From Fimbriimonadaceae bacterium (lineage in GTDB: Bacteria; Armatimonadota; Fimbriimonadia; Fimbriimonadales; Fimbriimonadaceae), in contig JAHBTD010000002.1 in the NCBI GenBank assembly GCA_019638775.1, positions 496,001 to 560,000 of the forward strand: a stretch of 64,000 nucleotides of DNA. The letters run 5' to 3'. Shown here piece by piece: positions 46,544-56,484 of the stretch (position 1 is its first letter; every line of letters starts with the position of its first letter). The notes under the pieces were generated by a model. It did no database searches. It was not told the DNA's origin and saw nothing but the letters and a program-made list of their open reading frames with translations. Both the position numbers and the translations under genes were made by a program.

Positions 46544-49500
46544 TCAGCGTCGAGGTATCGAGAAGAATATTGTAGCACCCTCTCCGACGCTTCCTTCAGC
46601 TCGAATGCAACCTCCGTGCCGTTGGACGATTCTATAAACAGTCGCTAGGCCCACGCCTGTGCCATCAAATTCATCGATGCGGTGCAATCTTTGAAACGGT
46701 TTGAACATTCGCTCCACGTAAGCCATGTCAAACCCAGCGCCATTGTCTTGGACGAAGAAGATGTCTTCCGCTGGAGTGGATTCGTGAAGGCCAAACCGTA
46801 TCTCAGCAATTGGCTTCTTACCAGAGTATTTCCAAGCATTTCCAAGAAGGTTTTCAAGAAGATTCCTCATCAGATTGGGGTCTGCGGTCACCGTTAGCCC
46901 CTCCTGAATTTCCCACTGAACTACTCTTGCCGAATCAGAAATCGCAAGGTCACTGGCGATGCTCTTGGCAATACCCGACAGATCAACCGCGCCGATAGTG
47001 AGTTGCGAGCGTGTTGTTTTTGAAAGCGCAAGCAAGCTGTCGATGATGCTCGACATGCGCTGAGCTGCGGCGCGAATCCTTCGTAAGTAGTGGCTCTCGG
47101 TTTCTGTCGCTCGACCCTCAAGATCGTCTCCGAGGACCTTCGCAAAGCCATCCAGTGCCCTGAGCGGGGATCGGAGATCATGTGAGACAGAATAGGCAAA
47201 GGATTCCAGCTCAGCATTTGCGGCTTGCAGCTCGGCTGTTCGTTCTTGAACCCTTTGCTCCAGGATCAGATTCATTTGGTGAATCTGATGTTCTGCCTCT
47301 TTACGTTCTGTGATGTCGAGATGAGTTCCGCTCATTCGAATAGGGTTGCCATCCGGGTCACGTTCACAGATTCTGCCCTTGTCCAAAACCCATATCCACT
47401 GCCCGTTCTTGTGTAGAAGGCGGTGCTCGACTTCATAAGTGGGCGACGCACCGCTTAAATGCGCCTCCATCGCAGCATGAACTGCCGGCAAGTCTTCTGG
47501 GTGGGTGAGTCTCTCAAGAGATTCGGCAGTGATTTCGGCGCCGAGCTCCGTAGTTGAGTATCCCACCATTTCTGCCCACCGAGTGTTCATCGACACTGTG
47601 CCAGTTGGCAAGTCCAAATCCCAGGTACCAAGCTCGGCACCATGCAAAGCAAGCTCGTAACTTTCACGGCTCTTGGCTAATGCAATCGCTGCCTGCTTTT
47701 CCTGGTTGATGTCCTGAAGAATGCCCTGCACAGCGATTGGCTTTCCATCCTGCAAGATCGGACTAGCTATCGCCCGAGCCCAGATGCGCTCGCCATCACC
47801 ACGTATGATCTCAAACTCATATTCCCACGGGATTCCTTTCTCTCTACCCTGTACTGCAAGCCGAATGAATTCGTCGTAGTACTCGGGGACAACAATCGAT
47901 TTGCCCGTAGCATCGGAAGCAGGGATAGATTTGTCCAGATCTGCCAATTCATACATCGTGTCGGACCAGTACAATTCACCTTTGACAAGATCGTTGTACC
48001 AATGCCCTAGCTTAGCAATTCGCTCAGCAGACTTGAGCATTGTATTCACTCGTTGAAGTTCGGTCTCTGCCTTCTTCTGGTCGTCAATGTCTTGGAGCAC
48101 GCCCTGAAGTCCAACTAGTTTGCCGTCACGCAAGATAGGTTCTGCAATCCCGCGCACCCAGAATCTGCGACCGTTCTCGCCTAGAAGCTCAATTTCGTGA
48201 TCCCATCCCACTCCGTTTTCGCGGGCTTTGGCAAGGTTTTCATTAAACTCATCCACATACTCGGGGGCGATGTGTAGGCGGGCAATATCTGGACTGGGAG
48301 CGGTGCCTGGCTCAATTCCCATCAACTGGTACATCGAGTCGGACCATGTCGACTCGTCTTTCTCAAGGTCGCGAACCCAGTGTCCCATACGCGCGATACG
48401 CTCCGCAGAGAGGAGGGTTGCGTTTGACCACCGCAACTCTTCTTCAGCTGCGACACGTGCCCGATCGGCGCGCCAAGCTGCAATAATGCTGCCAAGAGTC
48501 TGAACTAGGGGCTGAATACTCTCGATGTAGGCCTCATCAAAGCCCCCGACTCGGTTAGCAAGGCCAAGTTGACCTACCATTTCATTCCCACTCATTAGAG
48601 GTATGCCGAGAAATGCGTTGAGGGGAGGATGACCGTGGGGAAGGCCGCCACTACGCTGGTCGGTTTTGGGAGAGTTTGAGATGATGGGACACTTTTGAAC
48701 AATTGAATAGCCAAACAGTGTGTTCAGAGAGTGAAACTCAAGTCCGCTGGGAGCATGTTCTTCGTAGAATTTTTTGATCTCATCACTCCAGCTAATGTCA
48801 GTGAGTGCGTAAGCCTTGAGATAGGGCACGTCGGGTGCGGAGTACAGGATTTCACCGATGAAGCCGTACTCACAGCCAGTGACTTTGAGCATGTCGGGGA
48901 GAAGCGACGACAGTGCCTTTTGCGGATCGGAGTCTCGGATAAAGCTTTCCTGAATCCTGCGGATCAAGTCACCCAGAGCTTTCTGACGTTGCAACTCGGC
49001 TTCAGCCTCAATCTGCGCAGTAATGTCTATGATCGAGCCGACCATGCGATAAGGCTTTCCGTTGTCGTCCCAAAGTGCTTGGCCTTTCGATTGGAACCAC
49101 CGCCAATCGCCGGATTTTGTACGTAGGCGATATCGAGTTGCGTAGGGTTTCCGTTCTCTTAGATGTGCTCGGTGGGCAGCTCGCACATGCGGTTCGTCCT
49201 CCGGATGGAGATGGCTAAAAAATGAGGTGTCAACGTTCGGGAATTCGTTGCTCTCGTAGCCAAGCATCCTACGATAGCCCTCTGAATATACAGTCTCACC
49301 CCCTTGGATATTCCAGTCCCAAATACCATCGGCGGATGCTCTTGCGGCTAGCTCCAAGCGGTCTTTGCTAACGCGAAGATCGCTTGTCAGCAGACCTTGA
49401 GCGACGACGCCAAGGATCACGATTGCCAACCCGCCAATCTCGATCGTAAATCGTACGTTTGGGGTGAGATGAGGCAAAGTGTATCCAAGGATGATTGCGG

Positions 49501-50329
49501 TCGCTGCCGAGATAACGGCCAAAAGAGGGAAGAAGGCAACGGTTGATTCCGAAATCCGCCTGTATCGATTGCTTTCAGAAGGCTCGATACGCCAATAGAA
49601 GGCTCCGATTCCTATCAGAATCGCCACGGCTGAAAAGCTGAAGTTGAACCAAGTTCCATCGGCAAGTGTGCCGTCCAGTGTCATTACATTCCATTGCATC
49701 CACAGGCCAGCATTTATTACTGCCCCTGTAATCAAGCAAAGCCATCCGATCCCCCACTTTGGACGACGATAGAAGATAATCAGCAAGCCGAGGGCGACTG
49801 CTGCAACAAAGATAACTGGATAAATAGTCAGGACGAGGAATTTGAATGGTGGGGTTTCGCCTTGACGCGGAAGATAGATCGTTAAAGTGATGACTAGCAT
49901 CGCCGCGATCATCAGGGCAGCGTCGATGATTACGGGAAGGCGTCGCTTTCCACGCTCGGAAAGCCTAATGCAGCGCCAAAGACCGCAGATAAAGAAACCT
50001 GGATAGAGCAGAAAAAACAGATCGGATGGCCCGGGAAACGGGTTCCAATGGGTAGCAACCTGGATATCCCAGCAGATCTGCCCAAAGACGTACGACGTCA
50101 GGCCAAGTGAGAAGAAGATGAGTTGCCTTCGGTGCAACTCATCGGCCATTTTGTAGCCAATCCAGCTCAGGATAGCGGCTGTGGAATAACCCGCAGTCCA
50201 GTGGATGTTATCGAACAACCGCTTCAATTCATCTGTCGAAGCGATTCTTGTACCCAGAAGCCCAATCAAAACGATGAGGGATCCAGCAGCCAAAACAGCG
50301 CGTGCTACGCGATGCTCAAATAATCTCAT
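46544..50329 (-). CDS. Large membrane histidine kinase with PAS and GAF domains
   Basis: 1261 residues. The N-terminal 310 residues hold about ten transmembrane helices. Then a PAS (about 320-440, with ARASADGIWDWNIQGGETVYSEGYRRMLGY), a GAF (about 460-640), and three more PAS domains, one with the WDLDLPTGTVSMNTRWAEMVGYS pattern. HisKA has its phospho-His near residue 1049 in SHDLRSPLRALDGFAKVL, and the ATPase domain has NLLGNAWKYSGK and DNGAGFDM. It likely phosphorylates the response regulator just downstream. Ligand or light input unknown; no chromophore Cys could be assigned. Confidence 0.93.
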   Translation of the reverse strand: MRLFEHRVARAVLAAGSLIVLIGLLGTRIASTDELKRLFDNIHWTAGYSTAAILSWIGYKMADELHRRQLIFFSLGLTSYVFGQICWDIQVATHWNPFPGPSDLFFLLYPGFFICGLWRCIRLSERGKRRLPVIIDAALMIAAMLVITLTIYLPRQGETPPFKFLVLTIYPVIFVAAVALGLLIIFYRRPKWGIGWLCLITGAVINAGLWMQWNVMTLDGTLADGTWFNFSFSAVAILIGIGAFYWRIEPSESNRYRRISESTVAFFPLLAVISAATAIILGYTLPHLTPNVRFTIEIGGLAIVILGVVAQGLLTSDLRVSKDRLELAARASADGIWDWNIQGGETVYSEGYRRMLGYESNEFPNVDTSFFSHLHPEDEPHVRAAHRAHLRERKPYATRYRLRTKSGDWRWFQSKGQALWDDNGKPYRMVGSIIDITAQIEAEAELQRQKALGDLIRRIQESFIRDSDPQKALSSLLPDMLKVTGCEYGFIGEILYSAPDVPYLKAYALTDISWSDEIKKFYEEHAPSGLEFHSLNTLFGYSIVQKCPIISNSPKTDQRSGGLPHGHPPLNAFLGIPLMSGNEMVGQLGLANRVGGFDEAYIESIQPLVQTLGSIIAAWRADRARVAAEEELRWSNATLLSAERIARMGHWVRDLEKDESTWSDSMYQLMGIEPGTAPSPDIARLHIAPEYVDEFNENLAKARENGVGWDHEIELLGENGRRFWVRGIAEPILRDGKLVGLQGVLQDIDDQKKAETELQRVNTMLKSAERIAKLGHWYNDLVKGELYWSDTMYELADLDKSIPASDATGKSIVVPEYYDEFIRLAVQGREKGIPWEYEFEIIRGDGERIWARAIASPILQDGKPIAVQGILQDINQEKQAAIALAKSRESYELALHGAELGTWDLDLPTGTVSMNTRWAEMVGYSTTELGAEITAESLERLTHPEDLPAVHAAMEAHLSGASPTYEVEHRLLHKNGQWIWVLDKGRICERDPDGNPIRMSGTHLDITERKEAEHQIHQMNLILEQRVQERTAELQAANAELESFAYSVSHDLRSPLRALDGFAKVLGDDLEGRATETESHYLRRIRAAAQRMSSIIDSLLALSKTTRSQLTIGAVDLSGIAKSIASDLAISDSARVVQWEIQEGLTVTADPNLMRNLLENLLGNAWKYSGKKPIAEIRFGLHESTPAEDIFFVQDNGAGFDMAYVERMFKPFQRLHRIDEFDGTGVGLATVYRIVQRHGGCIRAEGSVGEGATIFFSIPRR

Positions 50330-50711
50330 GAGGGGGAAACTTGTGAAAAATCCTCGGTTCTTTTACCAGGCCTCTTTGATTATTCGACAGTTTTTTGGCG
50401 GCGATTTAGTCAAGGTGCATTTAGCAACGGAAATTTGACAAAGTTGTATATATCCCTTGGGATCGTTTGGCCTACGACCACAGCAACAGACCTAGTTATC
50501 CGGCACAAATCGATGGGACCTTCTTTCGAGTTCGTTATGCAGAGTCTATGAGTATTGTGATTATCTCGGGCGTATCAGCTGATTCATTCCTTCCAACTGG
50601 TTCCTTGAGCCCGAAGGATTCGTCTGTCTTGACCTTCTCGTGACTGAGTGATACCATGAGTGCAGGCTCAATCCCCGACATCGTCTTGGAATTGAGCTGG
50701 GGAGGCAGCAC
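50330..50711. other. Intergenic region between divergent kinase and phosphoesterase genes
   Basis: About 380 bp. It holds the two divergent promoters. I see no tRNA, riboswitch or convincing gene in it. Confidence 0.4.
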
Positions 50712-52670
50712 GTGAGTATCGTACGTGTCAGTAATCAAAAACTATCGCTATGGCAGTCAGCCGTGGCAGAAGTCGCTCGCAAAGACCTTGCTGAGACGAC
50801 CAATTCCGAACCTTGCCCACTGGATGTCTTTGAACATCCCATGGTCAAAGCGACCAACGACTTTGTTACCGCGCGGCATGAAAAGACCGAGCGTTTGTTT
50901 ACCGCTCAGGACCTGAGCGACCCACACACTTTAAACACCCATCTGTCCCAACTCTGCTTTGAGATTGGCGATGCTAAGGCAGAGGGTCGAGAAGAAGACG
51001 AAAAGGCTTTCAGCGCATCCTATTGGCCTTTCAGCGACAAAGACCCTAAGTTCTTAGAGTGCGCGGCTGTTTACGCAAAGTATTACGCTTTGCATCTCGG
51101 CAAATTCCTCTATAACGACTGGCAAAAAGAGGGCGGTGGCAACATCAACTACGGTGTCGTCAAGTGGCAAATCCCGAACGACGCTAAGGTCGGAATCATT
51201 GGCGACTGGGGAACCGGTATGGCCGATGCGACTGCGCTTGTGAAGGACATGATGGTCAACCACAAGCCAGCGGCCATCATCCATGTGGGTGACATTTACT
51301 ATTCGGGCACGCCCACAGAGTGCATGACCAACTTTGCGGATGTGTTTACGAAAGTCTTTGACGAAGTGTTAGGGAAAGGGAAGCGTATTCCTGTTTTCAC
51401 CATTCCTGGAAACCACGACTATTACGCCCTTGGTTATGGGTTCTATCCCATGCTTGCCGGGCTCAATGCAGGCATGCCCACGGCGATGCAGCCAGCGAGC
51501 TATTTCTGTCTGCGAACGGCAGATAACGGTTGGCAGTTCCTTGCTATGGACACGGGCTATGAAGATTCAAACCCGAAGAACCAGGTTGACCCCTACTATG
51601 CTGGGCCCTGGCTGCAAGACAGCGAGATCGCTTGGCATCGGGACAAACTTGACAACTTCGGGGGTGCAACGATCCTATTATCGCACCATCAAGTGTTCTC
51701 GGCTAACACAGCGATCAACGGAATGTACTCATCGGAATCGGAGTTTCCATTCTTAAATCCCTTCCTCATTGATGTGTTTCAACCGTACTTCAAAAAGAAT
51801 GTAGCGGCTTGGCTTTGGGGGCACGAGCATAACTTTGTGCTCTTCAAAAACGGCATCTTCGGACTGGAGAAGGGAAGACTGGTTGGAGCAAGTGCATTTG
51901 AAGAGGCGTTCGATCAGTCTCCGTATAAGGTCAACTATCCGAACGTTCCATACCTTGATCCCACCAAGTATCAGCTCAAACCGAACCAATACGGCTACTA
52001 TTCGCACAGCTACGGAGTCATTGACTTTGCTGGACGAAAGACTCCGACCGATGCGGTGTCGGTGTCATATTACGAGTTCCCGTCCTGGTATGACAAGCCC
52101 CCGACCAATCCGCAAGGAACGCTGATCTACACCGAGACTTACGCGATGCCGAAGCCTGCACCACAGCCTGCGGTGACGTACGGCGTGCCGATTCAGCTCA
52201 GTGTTGAGGGTGGCTTGCAGTACATTGGCCCGCTGTCTAGCGGAGCTCAATACTATCCCACCATTGGTTCCAAGCCAGTAACTCTGAAGATCGTCGGGGC
52301 AAGCGGACAGTCGGGGCAGCTCACCGATGGTTCTCAGATATGCATTCAGACCACGGAGAGTGCGGCAGGCGGCTACAACACACTCGGGGCATGGGCAACG
52401 CCTGCACTCTATTACTACACTCCTGGCTATAGCAAACAGCAGTGGACGATCCACAAGCAAGACAAGTCGGCAGATAACGTCATTCGATTTGGCGATGCCG
52501 TCTATATCACAAACAACGTTTACTCGGGACAGTGGATCTGCCCAAGGAAAGACAACTATCTGACAACGACCACCTCGGGCATACCGACACTTTTCGTGAT
52601 TCAGAAGCCTACCGTCAGTGGTGCGGTTGTTGAGATGGGCGCAGAAGAAGCCGTGGGAACACCCGGTTAG
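50712..52670 (+). CDS. Calcineurin-like metallophosphoesterase with C-terminal beta domain
   Basis: 652 residues with a GTG start behind GGGGAGG. The phosphoesterase motifs are in order: GDWGTG (about 164), HVGDIYYSG (191), PGNHDYY (233), LSHHQ (322) and GHEHNF (368). Residues from about 485 are beta rich with repeated SGQLTDGSQICIQTTES and QWTIHKQD patterns that resemble a lectin-like or trefoil fold. No signal peptide is clear. Substrate unknown. A hairpin follows. Confidence 0.88.
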   Translation: MSIVRVSNQKLSLWQSAVAEVARKDLAETTNSEPCPLDVFEHPMVKATNDFVTARHEKTERLFTAQDLSDPHTLNTHLSQLCFEIGDAKAEGREEDEKAFSASYWPFSDKDPKFLECAAVYAKYYALHLGKFLYNDWQKEGGGNINYGVVKWQIPNDAKVGIIGDWGTGMADATALVKDMMVNHKPAAIIHVGDIYYSGTPTECMTNFADVFTKVFDEVLGKGKRIPVFTIPGNHDYYALGYGFYPMLAGLNAGMPTAMQPASYFCLRTADNGWQFLAMDTGYEDSNPKNQVDPYYAGPWLQDSEIAWHRDKLDNFGGATILLSHHQVFSANTAINGMYSSESEFPFLNPFLIDVFQPYFKKNVAAWLWGHEHNFVLFKNGIFGLEKGRLVGASAFEEAFDQSPYKVNYPNVPYLDPTKYQLKPNQYGYYSHSYGVIDFAGRKTPTDAVSVSYYEFPSWYDKPPTNPQGTLIYTETYAMPKPAPQPAVTYGVPIQLSVEGGLQYIGPLSSGAQYYPTIGSKPVTLKIVGASGQSGQLTDGSQICIQTTESAAGGYNTLGAWATPALYYYTPGYSKQQWTIHKQDKSADNVIRFGDAVYITNNVYSGQWICPRKDNYLTTTTSGIPTLFVIQKPTVSGAVVEMGAEEAVGTPG

Positions 52671-52682
52671 GATAACCTGTTG

Positions 52683-52720
52683 GCTTTGCCTGCGTTCGTA
52701 TTTAGGAACGCAGGCAAAGC
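52683..52720. terminator. Perfect hairpin between convergent genes
   Basis: GCTTTGCCTGCGTTC, an 8-base loop, and GAACGCAGGCAAAGC form a perfect 15-bp stem. It is shared by the convergent phosphoesterase (+) and the Cys/His-domain protein (-). No T-run follows. Confidence 0.7.
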
Positions 52721-52726
52721 CCTTGG

Positions 52727-53308
52727 CTAAGGTTTGGCTGGTTTCTGTGGTGGAACTGGGGCGACATCGCCTATGACTTCCTTCGGGTTGTTTATCAGGG
52801 GTTGATCTGGGGCTGCGATCACACCTGTCGTTGAACTCTGGTCTTGTAGTGCGGGATTGGTCGTACTGCTGGTTGAGGGTTCGGGTTGGACGGGTACTTT
52901 ACCCATTGTCGTCGTGTTCTGAGCGGGGACTTCGCCAACGAGTGCCCGATTTGTTGAGACATCAGGCGCCGACCCTGCCGTTTCACCCGTTGTCGTCATT
53001 TGACATCCGCTAAGCCCGACGATTGCAGCTACTCCCGAAGCTAGCAAAGCGAACTTGCGCCATCCTGAGAGCCTATCGGTCGTGACGAGTCTGCCGTCAG
53101 CTTCCTGCGTGTACCGAACGCATATAGCTCCCGTTCGATTTGCTAATAACCTTTCGGCGTCCTCTTTGTTCATCGCAGAGATGTTGTGGACGTGTTTCTG
53201 GCAGTGATCGCAAAATCGTTTCTTGTCATCACCGTGCATGGCATCCCATTCCTTTGGGCACGGTTTCTGGACGTTGAGCTGGTTCAAATTCCGATACTTG
53301 TTGTTCAT
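52727..53308 (-). CDS. Lipobox-containing membrane protein with N-terminal Cys/His domain
   Basis: From the ATG at 53308, behind AAAGGAAG, there is a small N-terminal domain with CPKEWDAMHGDDKKRFCDHCQKHVHNIS, a Cys/His cluster I have seen in other bacterial proteins of unknown function, then a hydrophobic helix (FALLASGVAAIVGLSGC) whose end resembles a lipobox, and a Thr/Pro-rich low-complexity tail. The N-domain would be cytosolic. Function unknown. Confidence 0.65.
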   Translation of the reverse strand: MNNKYRNLNQLNVQKPCPKEWDAMHGDDKKRFCDHCQKHVHNISAMNKEDAERLLANRTGAICVRYTQEADGRLVTTDRLSGWRKFALLASGVAAIVGLSGCQMTTTGETAGSAPDVSTNRALVGEVPAQNTTTMGKVPVQPEPSTSSTTNPALQDQSSTTGVIAAPDQPLINNPKEVIGDVAPVPPQKPAKP

Positions 53309-53406
53309 TCGATCTTCCTTTGAGCCTGAGTGCAAACACGGATACGAATTGTTCAGCGGGTGGAGAAGATTTGCCCAAGAGAGTAGTATTGATGGGTAAC
53401 TCCATC

Positions 53407-53931
53407 ATGTTTCGTTTCACACGCTCACTCCACAAAATCATCGGACTCATAGCCGCACTGTTCCTCGCAATCATCGCGGTCACCGGCTTTCTGCTCGCCA
53501 CCAAAGACACCTTTGGCTGGATAAAACCTCCTTCGTCCAAGGGCGCGAAAATGGAGAGCTTTGGAGAGGTTGTGCCCATGAACCAAGTTGGGGAAGCCGT
53601 TTTTGCTCTCGGAATAGCAGAGTTAAAGGTTTGGGCAGATATTGAGCGAGTCGACTATCGACCCTCGAAGAACATCTTCAAGGTTCTAAGCGAAAGGGGC
53701 TACCATGAAATCCAGGTCGATGGCAAGACGGGAGAGGTGCTAAGCGTCTCGTCCCGAAACGATCAGCTCTCCGAAGACATCCATGACCTTAGCTTTTTTG
53801 CCGATTGGATGCACGCATATTGGCTTCCTGTGGTTGCGGTGATTCTTCTAACGCTTGCCATCAGCGGTGTGGGGATGTACTTTACACCGGTGGTGAGGCG
53901 GTGGAAGTTTAAACGGAAATCCAAGGAGTAG
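53407..53931 (+). CDS. PepSY-associated membrane protein
   Basis: From MFRFTRSLHKIIGLIAALFLAIIAVTGFLLATKD, the first helix of PepSY_TM proteins, then a PepSY-like fold (EVVPMNQVGEAVFALGIAELKVWADIERVDYRPSKNIFKVL; IQVDGKTGEVLSV), DDIHDLSFFADWMHAYW and a second helix. Upstream ATG at 53392 is possible. Such proteins are often tied to ferric iron reduction or transport, but no iron gene is nearby. Confidence 0.8.
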   Translation: MFRFTRSLHKIIGLIAALFLAIIAVTGFLLATKDTFGWIKPPSSKGAKMESFGEVVPMNQVGEAVFALGIAELKVWADIERVDYRPSKNIFKVLSERGYHEIQVDGKTGEVLSVSSRNDQLSEDIHDLSFFADWMHAYWLPVVAVILLTLAISGVGMYFTPVVRRWKFKRKSKE

Positions 53932-53937
53932 AGTTTA

Positions 53938-53965
53938 GGATTTTGGATTTTGGATTTTGGATTCT
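53938..53965 (+). repeat. Tandem heptamer GGATTTT
   Basis: Three perfect GGATTTT units and a fourth GGATTCT in direct array just after the PepSY gene. A low-complexity tract whose role is unknown. Confidence 0.7.
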
Positions 53966-54147
53966 GGGACATAGATGTAGCAGCCGATTTTAGGAAGCAC
54001 TTGGTGATGTATCCACTTTCGGCTCACGGTGGCCCCCAAAATGGGATCACCCTTTCCTTACCAGTCTCACTAATCCCATATCGGGCGCTCACCCATTAGC
54101 CCCACGGGGGTACCGGAATCACTGACCCGGCTGGTACCACTAGAGAT

Positions 54148-55494
54148 GTGATCTCCCCGGCAGCTGAAATGAAACCAACCACTTTTCCCGGTCCAATCTC
54201 CAAAGCCATGCTCGACGAGCTCCACAGCTACGTCATCTTGGAGCCGTATCCCTTCGTGCTGGATCTTGAGAAGTGCGAAGGGATCAAAGTTATGACCGTG
54301 GATGGGCAGGAGCTTCGCGACTGGTGCTCCTATTTCGGGTCAAAGCTGATAGGGCACAATCACCCCCGACTCTATGAGGCCGATTATGTGAAGCGCTTGG
54401 CTCTCGCCGCAAACAACAAAGTCGCCAATCCGGACTTTCTCACCCCGCAATGCTTGGAGTTTTATCGGCTGCTGCACAAACTCGCGCCCGAATCTATGAA
54501 GGGACCGACCCTTGAGATGTATGCGGTCAATTCTGGTGCGGAGGCGGTTGAGAACATGATGAAGTTCTTCGTCGCCAAATTCCACGCCAAGAAGCTGAAA
54601 GCGGGGAAGTCGGTGACAAACCGACGCTTTGTGTATTTTGATCGCGCCTTCCACGGGCGCACAGTCTATGCACTTGGCGTGACCCATACGATGGATCCGG
54701 TCGGCACAAAAGACTTCCACGGGCTGATGACGGGCGGGAATGTGAAACTGCCATTCCCAGCGATCGACAATGACGAGACACCAGCCGAAAACATGCGCCG
54801 CACCGTAGAGGCGCTCCAGATGGCGGAGATGACTCTCAAGCAAATGGCCCACGAGATCGTAGGGATTATCGTTGAGCCGTTGCAGGGCGCTGGGGGGAAT
54901 CGGGTCGCTCTTCCTGAGTTCTTCCGAGGTTTGAGCGAGCTTGCGCACAAATACGACGTTTATCTTGGATTTGATGAAGTGCAGACTGGACTTGGCGCGA
55001 CGGGCAAGATGTTCGCCATCGACCACTTTGATCTCCCCCATCCACCAATGGCTATAGCAACCGGGAAGAAGTTCGGTTCTGGCGTGGTGTATATGCGCGA
55101 ACCTCTGGAGGATGTAGGAGTGCTCGACTCTACTTGGGGCGGCACACTCGCCGACATGGTGCGCGTCGTGCAGGAGTACAAGATCGTTGAGGAGGAAGGG
55201 CTTATCGCCAAAGCTGCTGAAAATGGGGAATACCTTGCCGAAAAGCTACGCGGCCTGCAAGCGATGCATCCCGACCGAGTGATGAACATTCGCGGCATGG
55301 GCCTCTACCAGGCTTTCTCCTTGACGACAGACGAGTTAAAAGGTCAGTTGATAAAGACAGCACGTGAACAGTTTGGACTATTGCTGCTTGGGGCTGGCGA
55401 GCGGACCGTGCGAATGCGTCCCAATTTGAGCGTTACGCGAGAAGACATTGACGAATTGGTAATGCGGTTGGATCAGACTCTGCAGTCGCTTTGA
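54148..55494 (+). CDS. lat: L-lysine 6-aminotransferase-like class III PLP enzyme
   Basis: 448 residues. The fold-type I core shows GHNHPRLYE, NSGAEAVENMMKFF, DRAFHGRTVYALGVT, GIIVEPLQGAGGN, FDEVQTGLGATGKMFA and IATGKKFGSGVV, where the Lys of TGKK is the PLP-binding one. The start LEPYPFVLDLEKCEGIKV and the spacing match lysine 6-transaminase (lysine to allysine, using 2-oxoglutarate), an enzyme of lysine breakdown or pipecolate formation. The GTG at 54148 or the ATG at 54169 is the start. Substrate should be tested. Confidence 0.82.
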   Translation: MISPAAEMKPTTFPGPISKAMLDELHSYVILEPYPFVLDLEKCEGIKVMTVDGQELRDWCSYFGSKLIGHNHPRLYEADYVKRLALAANNKVANPDFLTPQCLEFYRLLHKLAPESMKGPTLEMYAVNSGAEAVENMMKFFVAKFHAKKLKAGKSVTNRRFVYFDRAFHGRTVYALGVTHTMDPVGTKDFHGLMTGGNVKLPFPAIDNDETPAENMRRTVEALQMAEMTLKQMAHEIVGIIVEPLQGAGGNRVALPEFFRGLSELAHKYDVYLGFDEVQTGLGATGKMFAIDHFDLPHPPMAIATGKKFGSGVVYMREPLEDVGVLDSTWGGTLADMVRVVQEYKIVEEEGLIAKAAENGEYLAEKLRGLQAMHPDRVMNIRGMGLYQAFSLTTDELKGQLIKTAREQFGLLLLGAGERTVRMRPNLSVTREDIDELVMRLDQTLQSL

Positions 55495-55526
55495 TTCAGG
55501 AGCCTTTGGCGTACTTGCAACTTCGT

Positions 55527-55565
55527 AAAAAAGGTGGGAGCGCCAAGCACAAGTGCCGGCGCCCC
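55527..55565 (-). terminator. Rho-independent terminator of the PEP-CTERM gene
   Basis: On the minus strand GGGGCGCCGGCAC, TTGT loop, GCTTGGCGCTCCC and then six T. It ends the transcript of the PEP-CTERM gene at 55595. Confidence 0.8.
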
Positions 55566-55594
55566 TTGTTGGTTGGGTTTATTGAATGATCAGT

Positions 55595-56251
55595 CTATAA
55601 AGCGCGTTTTCGTCGTCTCGCGGCGAGGACGCCGATGCCGCCTACCAAAAGGCAGATCGAGCTTGGCTCTGGAACAGCCTCAACTTGAAAGTTATCGATG
55701 TACTGACCTAGGATCAACTCCGATCCAGGTGGGATAGGGAATCTGCGGGTGATTTGTGAACCGATCGAATACTGTCGAGTTTCCGTTGCCGTAAAGAATC
55801 CCTCAAGCTTGCCGTATTCGGTCGTCATCGTAAAGATGTTCATAGTGTCCGCCTCAGCGATAGAGGCTCCATCCACAATCAGGTTGAACTTCCCACCGTC
55901 GAAGTTGTCAAAGACGAAGTAATTGCGCGCAGCCCAGTCGTGAGAGAAGCGATACGTCGTTCCTGCTTCGAGAAGAAGGTTCTGAGTTACAGTGATTCCA
56001 CGATAGATATTCGATTCGTTTGTGATCTGTCCTACACTGAATCGAGCAGCAAGGGACACGCCCCCAGGCTCGGCATCATTCATATCAAACGGAACGACGG
56101 CATGAAATTTATAGGTGCCGTTGGTTGTTGTAGCGATATTCCAGCCCGTCATCGTTCCGCCCTCGAAATCACCATTGATAAATGCCTGCGACACTCCTTG
56201 TGCAGAGATTAGAATTGCCAGCCCTGGCAGTCCATATTTGAGAATTTTCAT
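55595..56251 (-). CDS. PEP-CTERM surface protein
   Basis: 218 residues: signal peptide (MKILKYGLPGLAILISAQGVSQA), a beta-sandwich of DUF642/carbohydrate-binding type (FINGDFEGGTMTGWNI), and the C-terminal sorting signal VPEPSSICLLVGGIGVLAARRRK, that is VPEP, a helix and a basic tail. Such proteins are processed by an exosortase and kept at the cell surface or in matrix. A strong terminator follows. Confidence 0.93.
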   Translation of the reverse strand: MKILKYGLPGLAILISAQGVSQAFINGDFEGGTMTGWNIATTTNGTYKFHAVVPFDMNDAEPGGVSLAARFSVGQITNESNIYRGITVTQNLLLEAGTTYRFSHDWAARNYFVFDNFDGGKFNLIVDGASIAEADTMNIFTMTTEYGKLEGFFTATETRQYSIGSQITRRFPIPPGSELILGQYIDNFQVEAVPEPSSICLLVGGIGVLAARRRKRAL

Positions 56252-56484
56252 TTTTCACTTAACCTTCGGAGCGTTGTTCATCAAGCTCTCAACAGTCGGT
56301 ATGCCCGCCAAGACGTGTTACATCCTGGTTTTTAAGGGGCTGTCTGTAGCGGGCATCAATAGGTTAGCCACGCATTTCGAATCCTGATTAGCCGCTGGTG
56401 CGCGGATGCATAGATTGCCGCTTTTAGCGTTGCTTGGGGGAATATCTTAAAGGAGATTCTGGCGAATGACAGAAGAGATACAGA

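Noticed and set aside
50535-50738. A 67-codon minus-strand frame in the kinase/phosphoesterase spacer
   Set aside because: Its start is a TTG inside the phosphoesterase gene, no ribosome site is seen, and the spacer must hold two promoters. A short real peptide from an inner ATG cannot be fully excluded.
54000-54147. A lysine riboswitch before the lysine aminotransferase-like gene
   Set aside because: The short spacer contains GC-rich segments but no recognisable multi-helix lysine aptamer.
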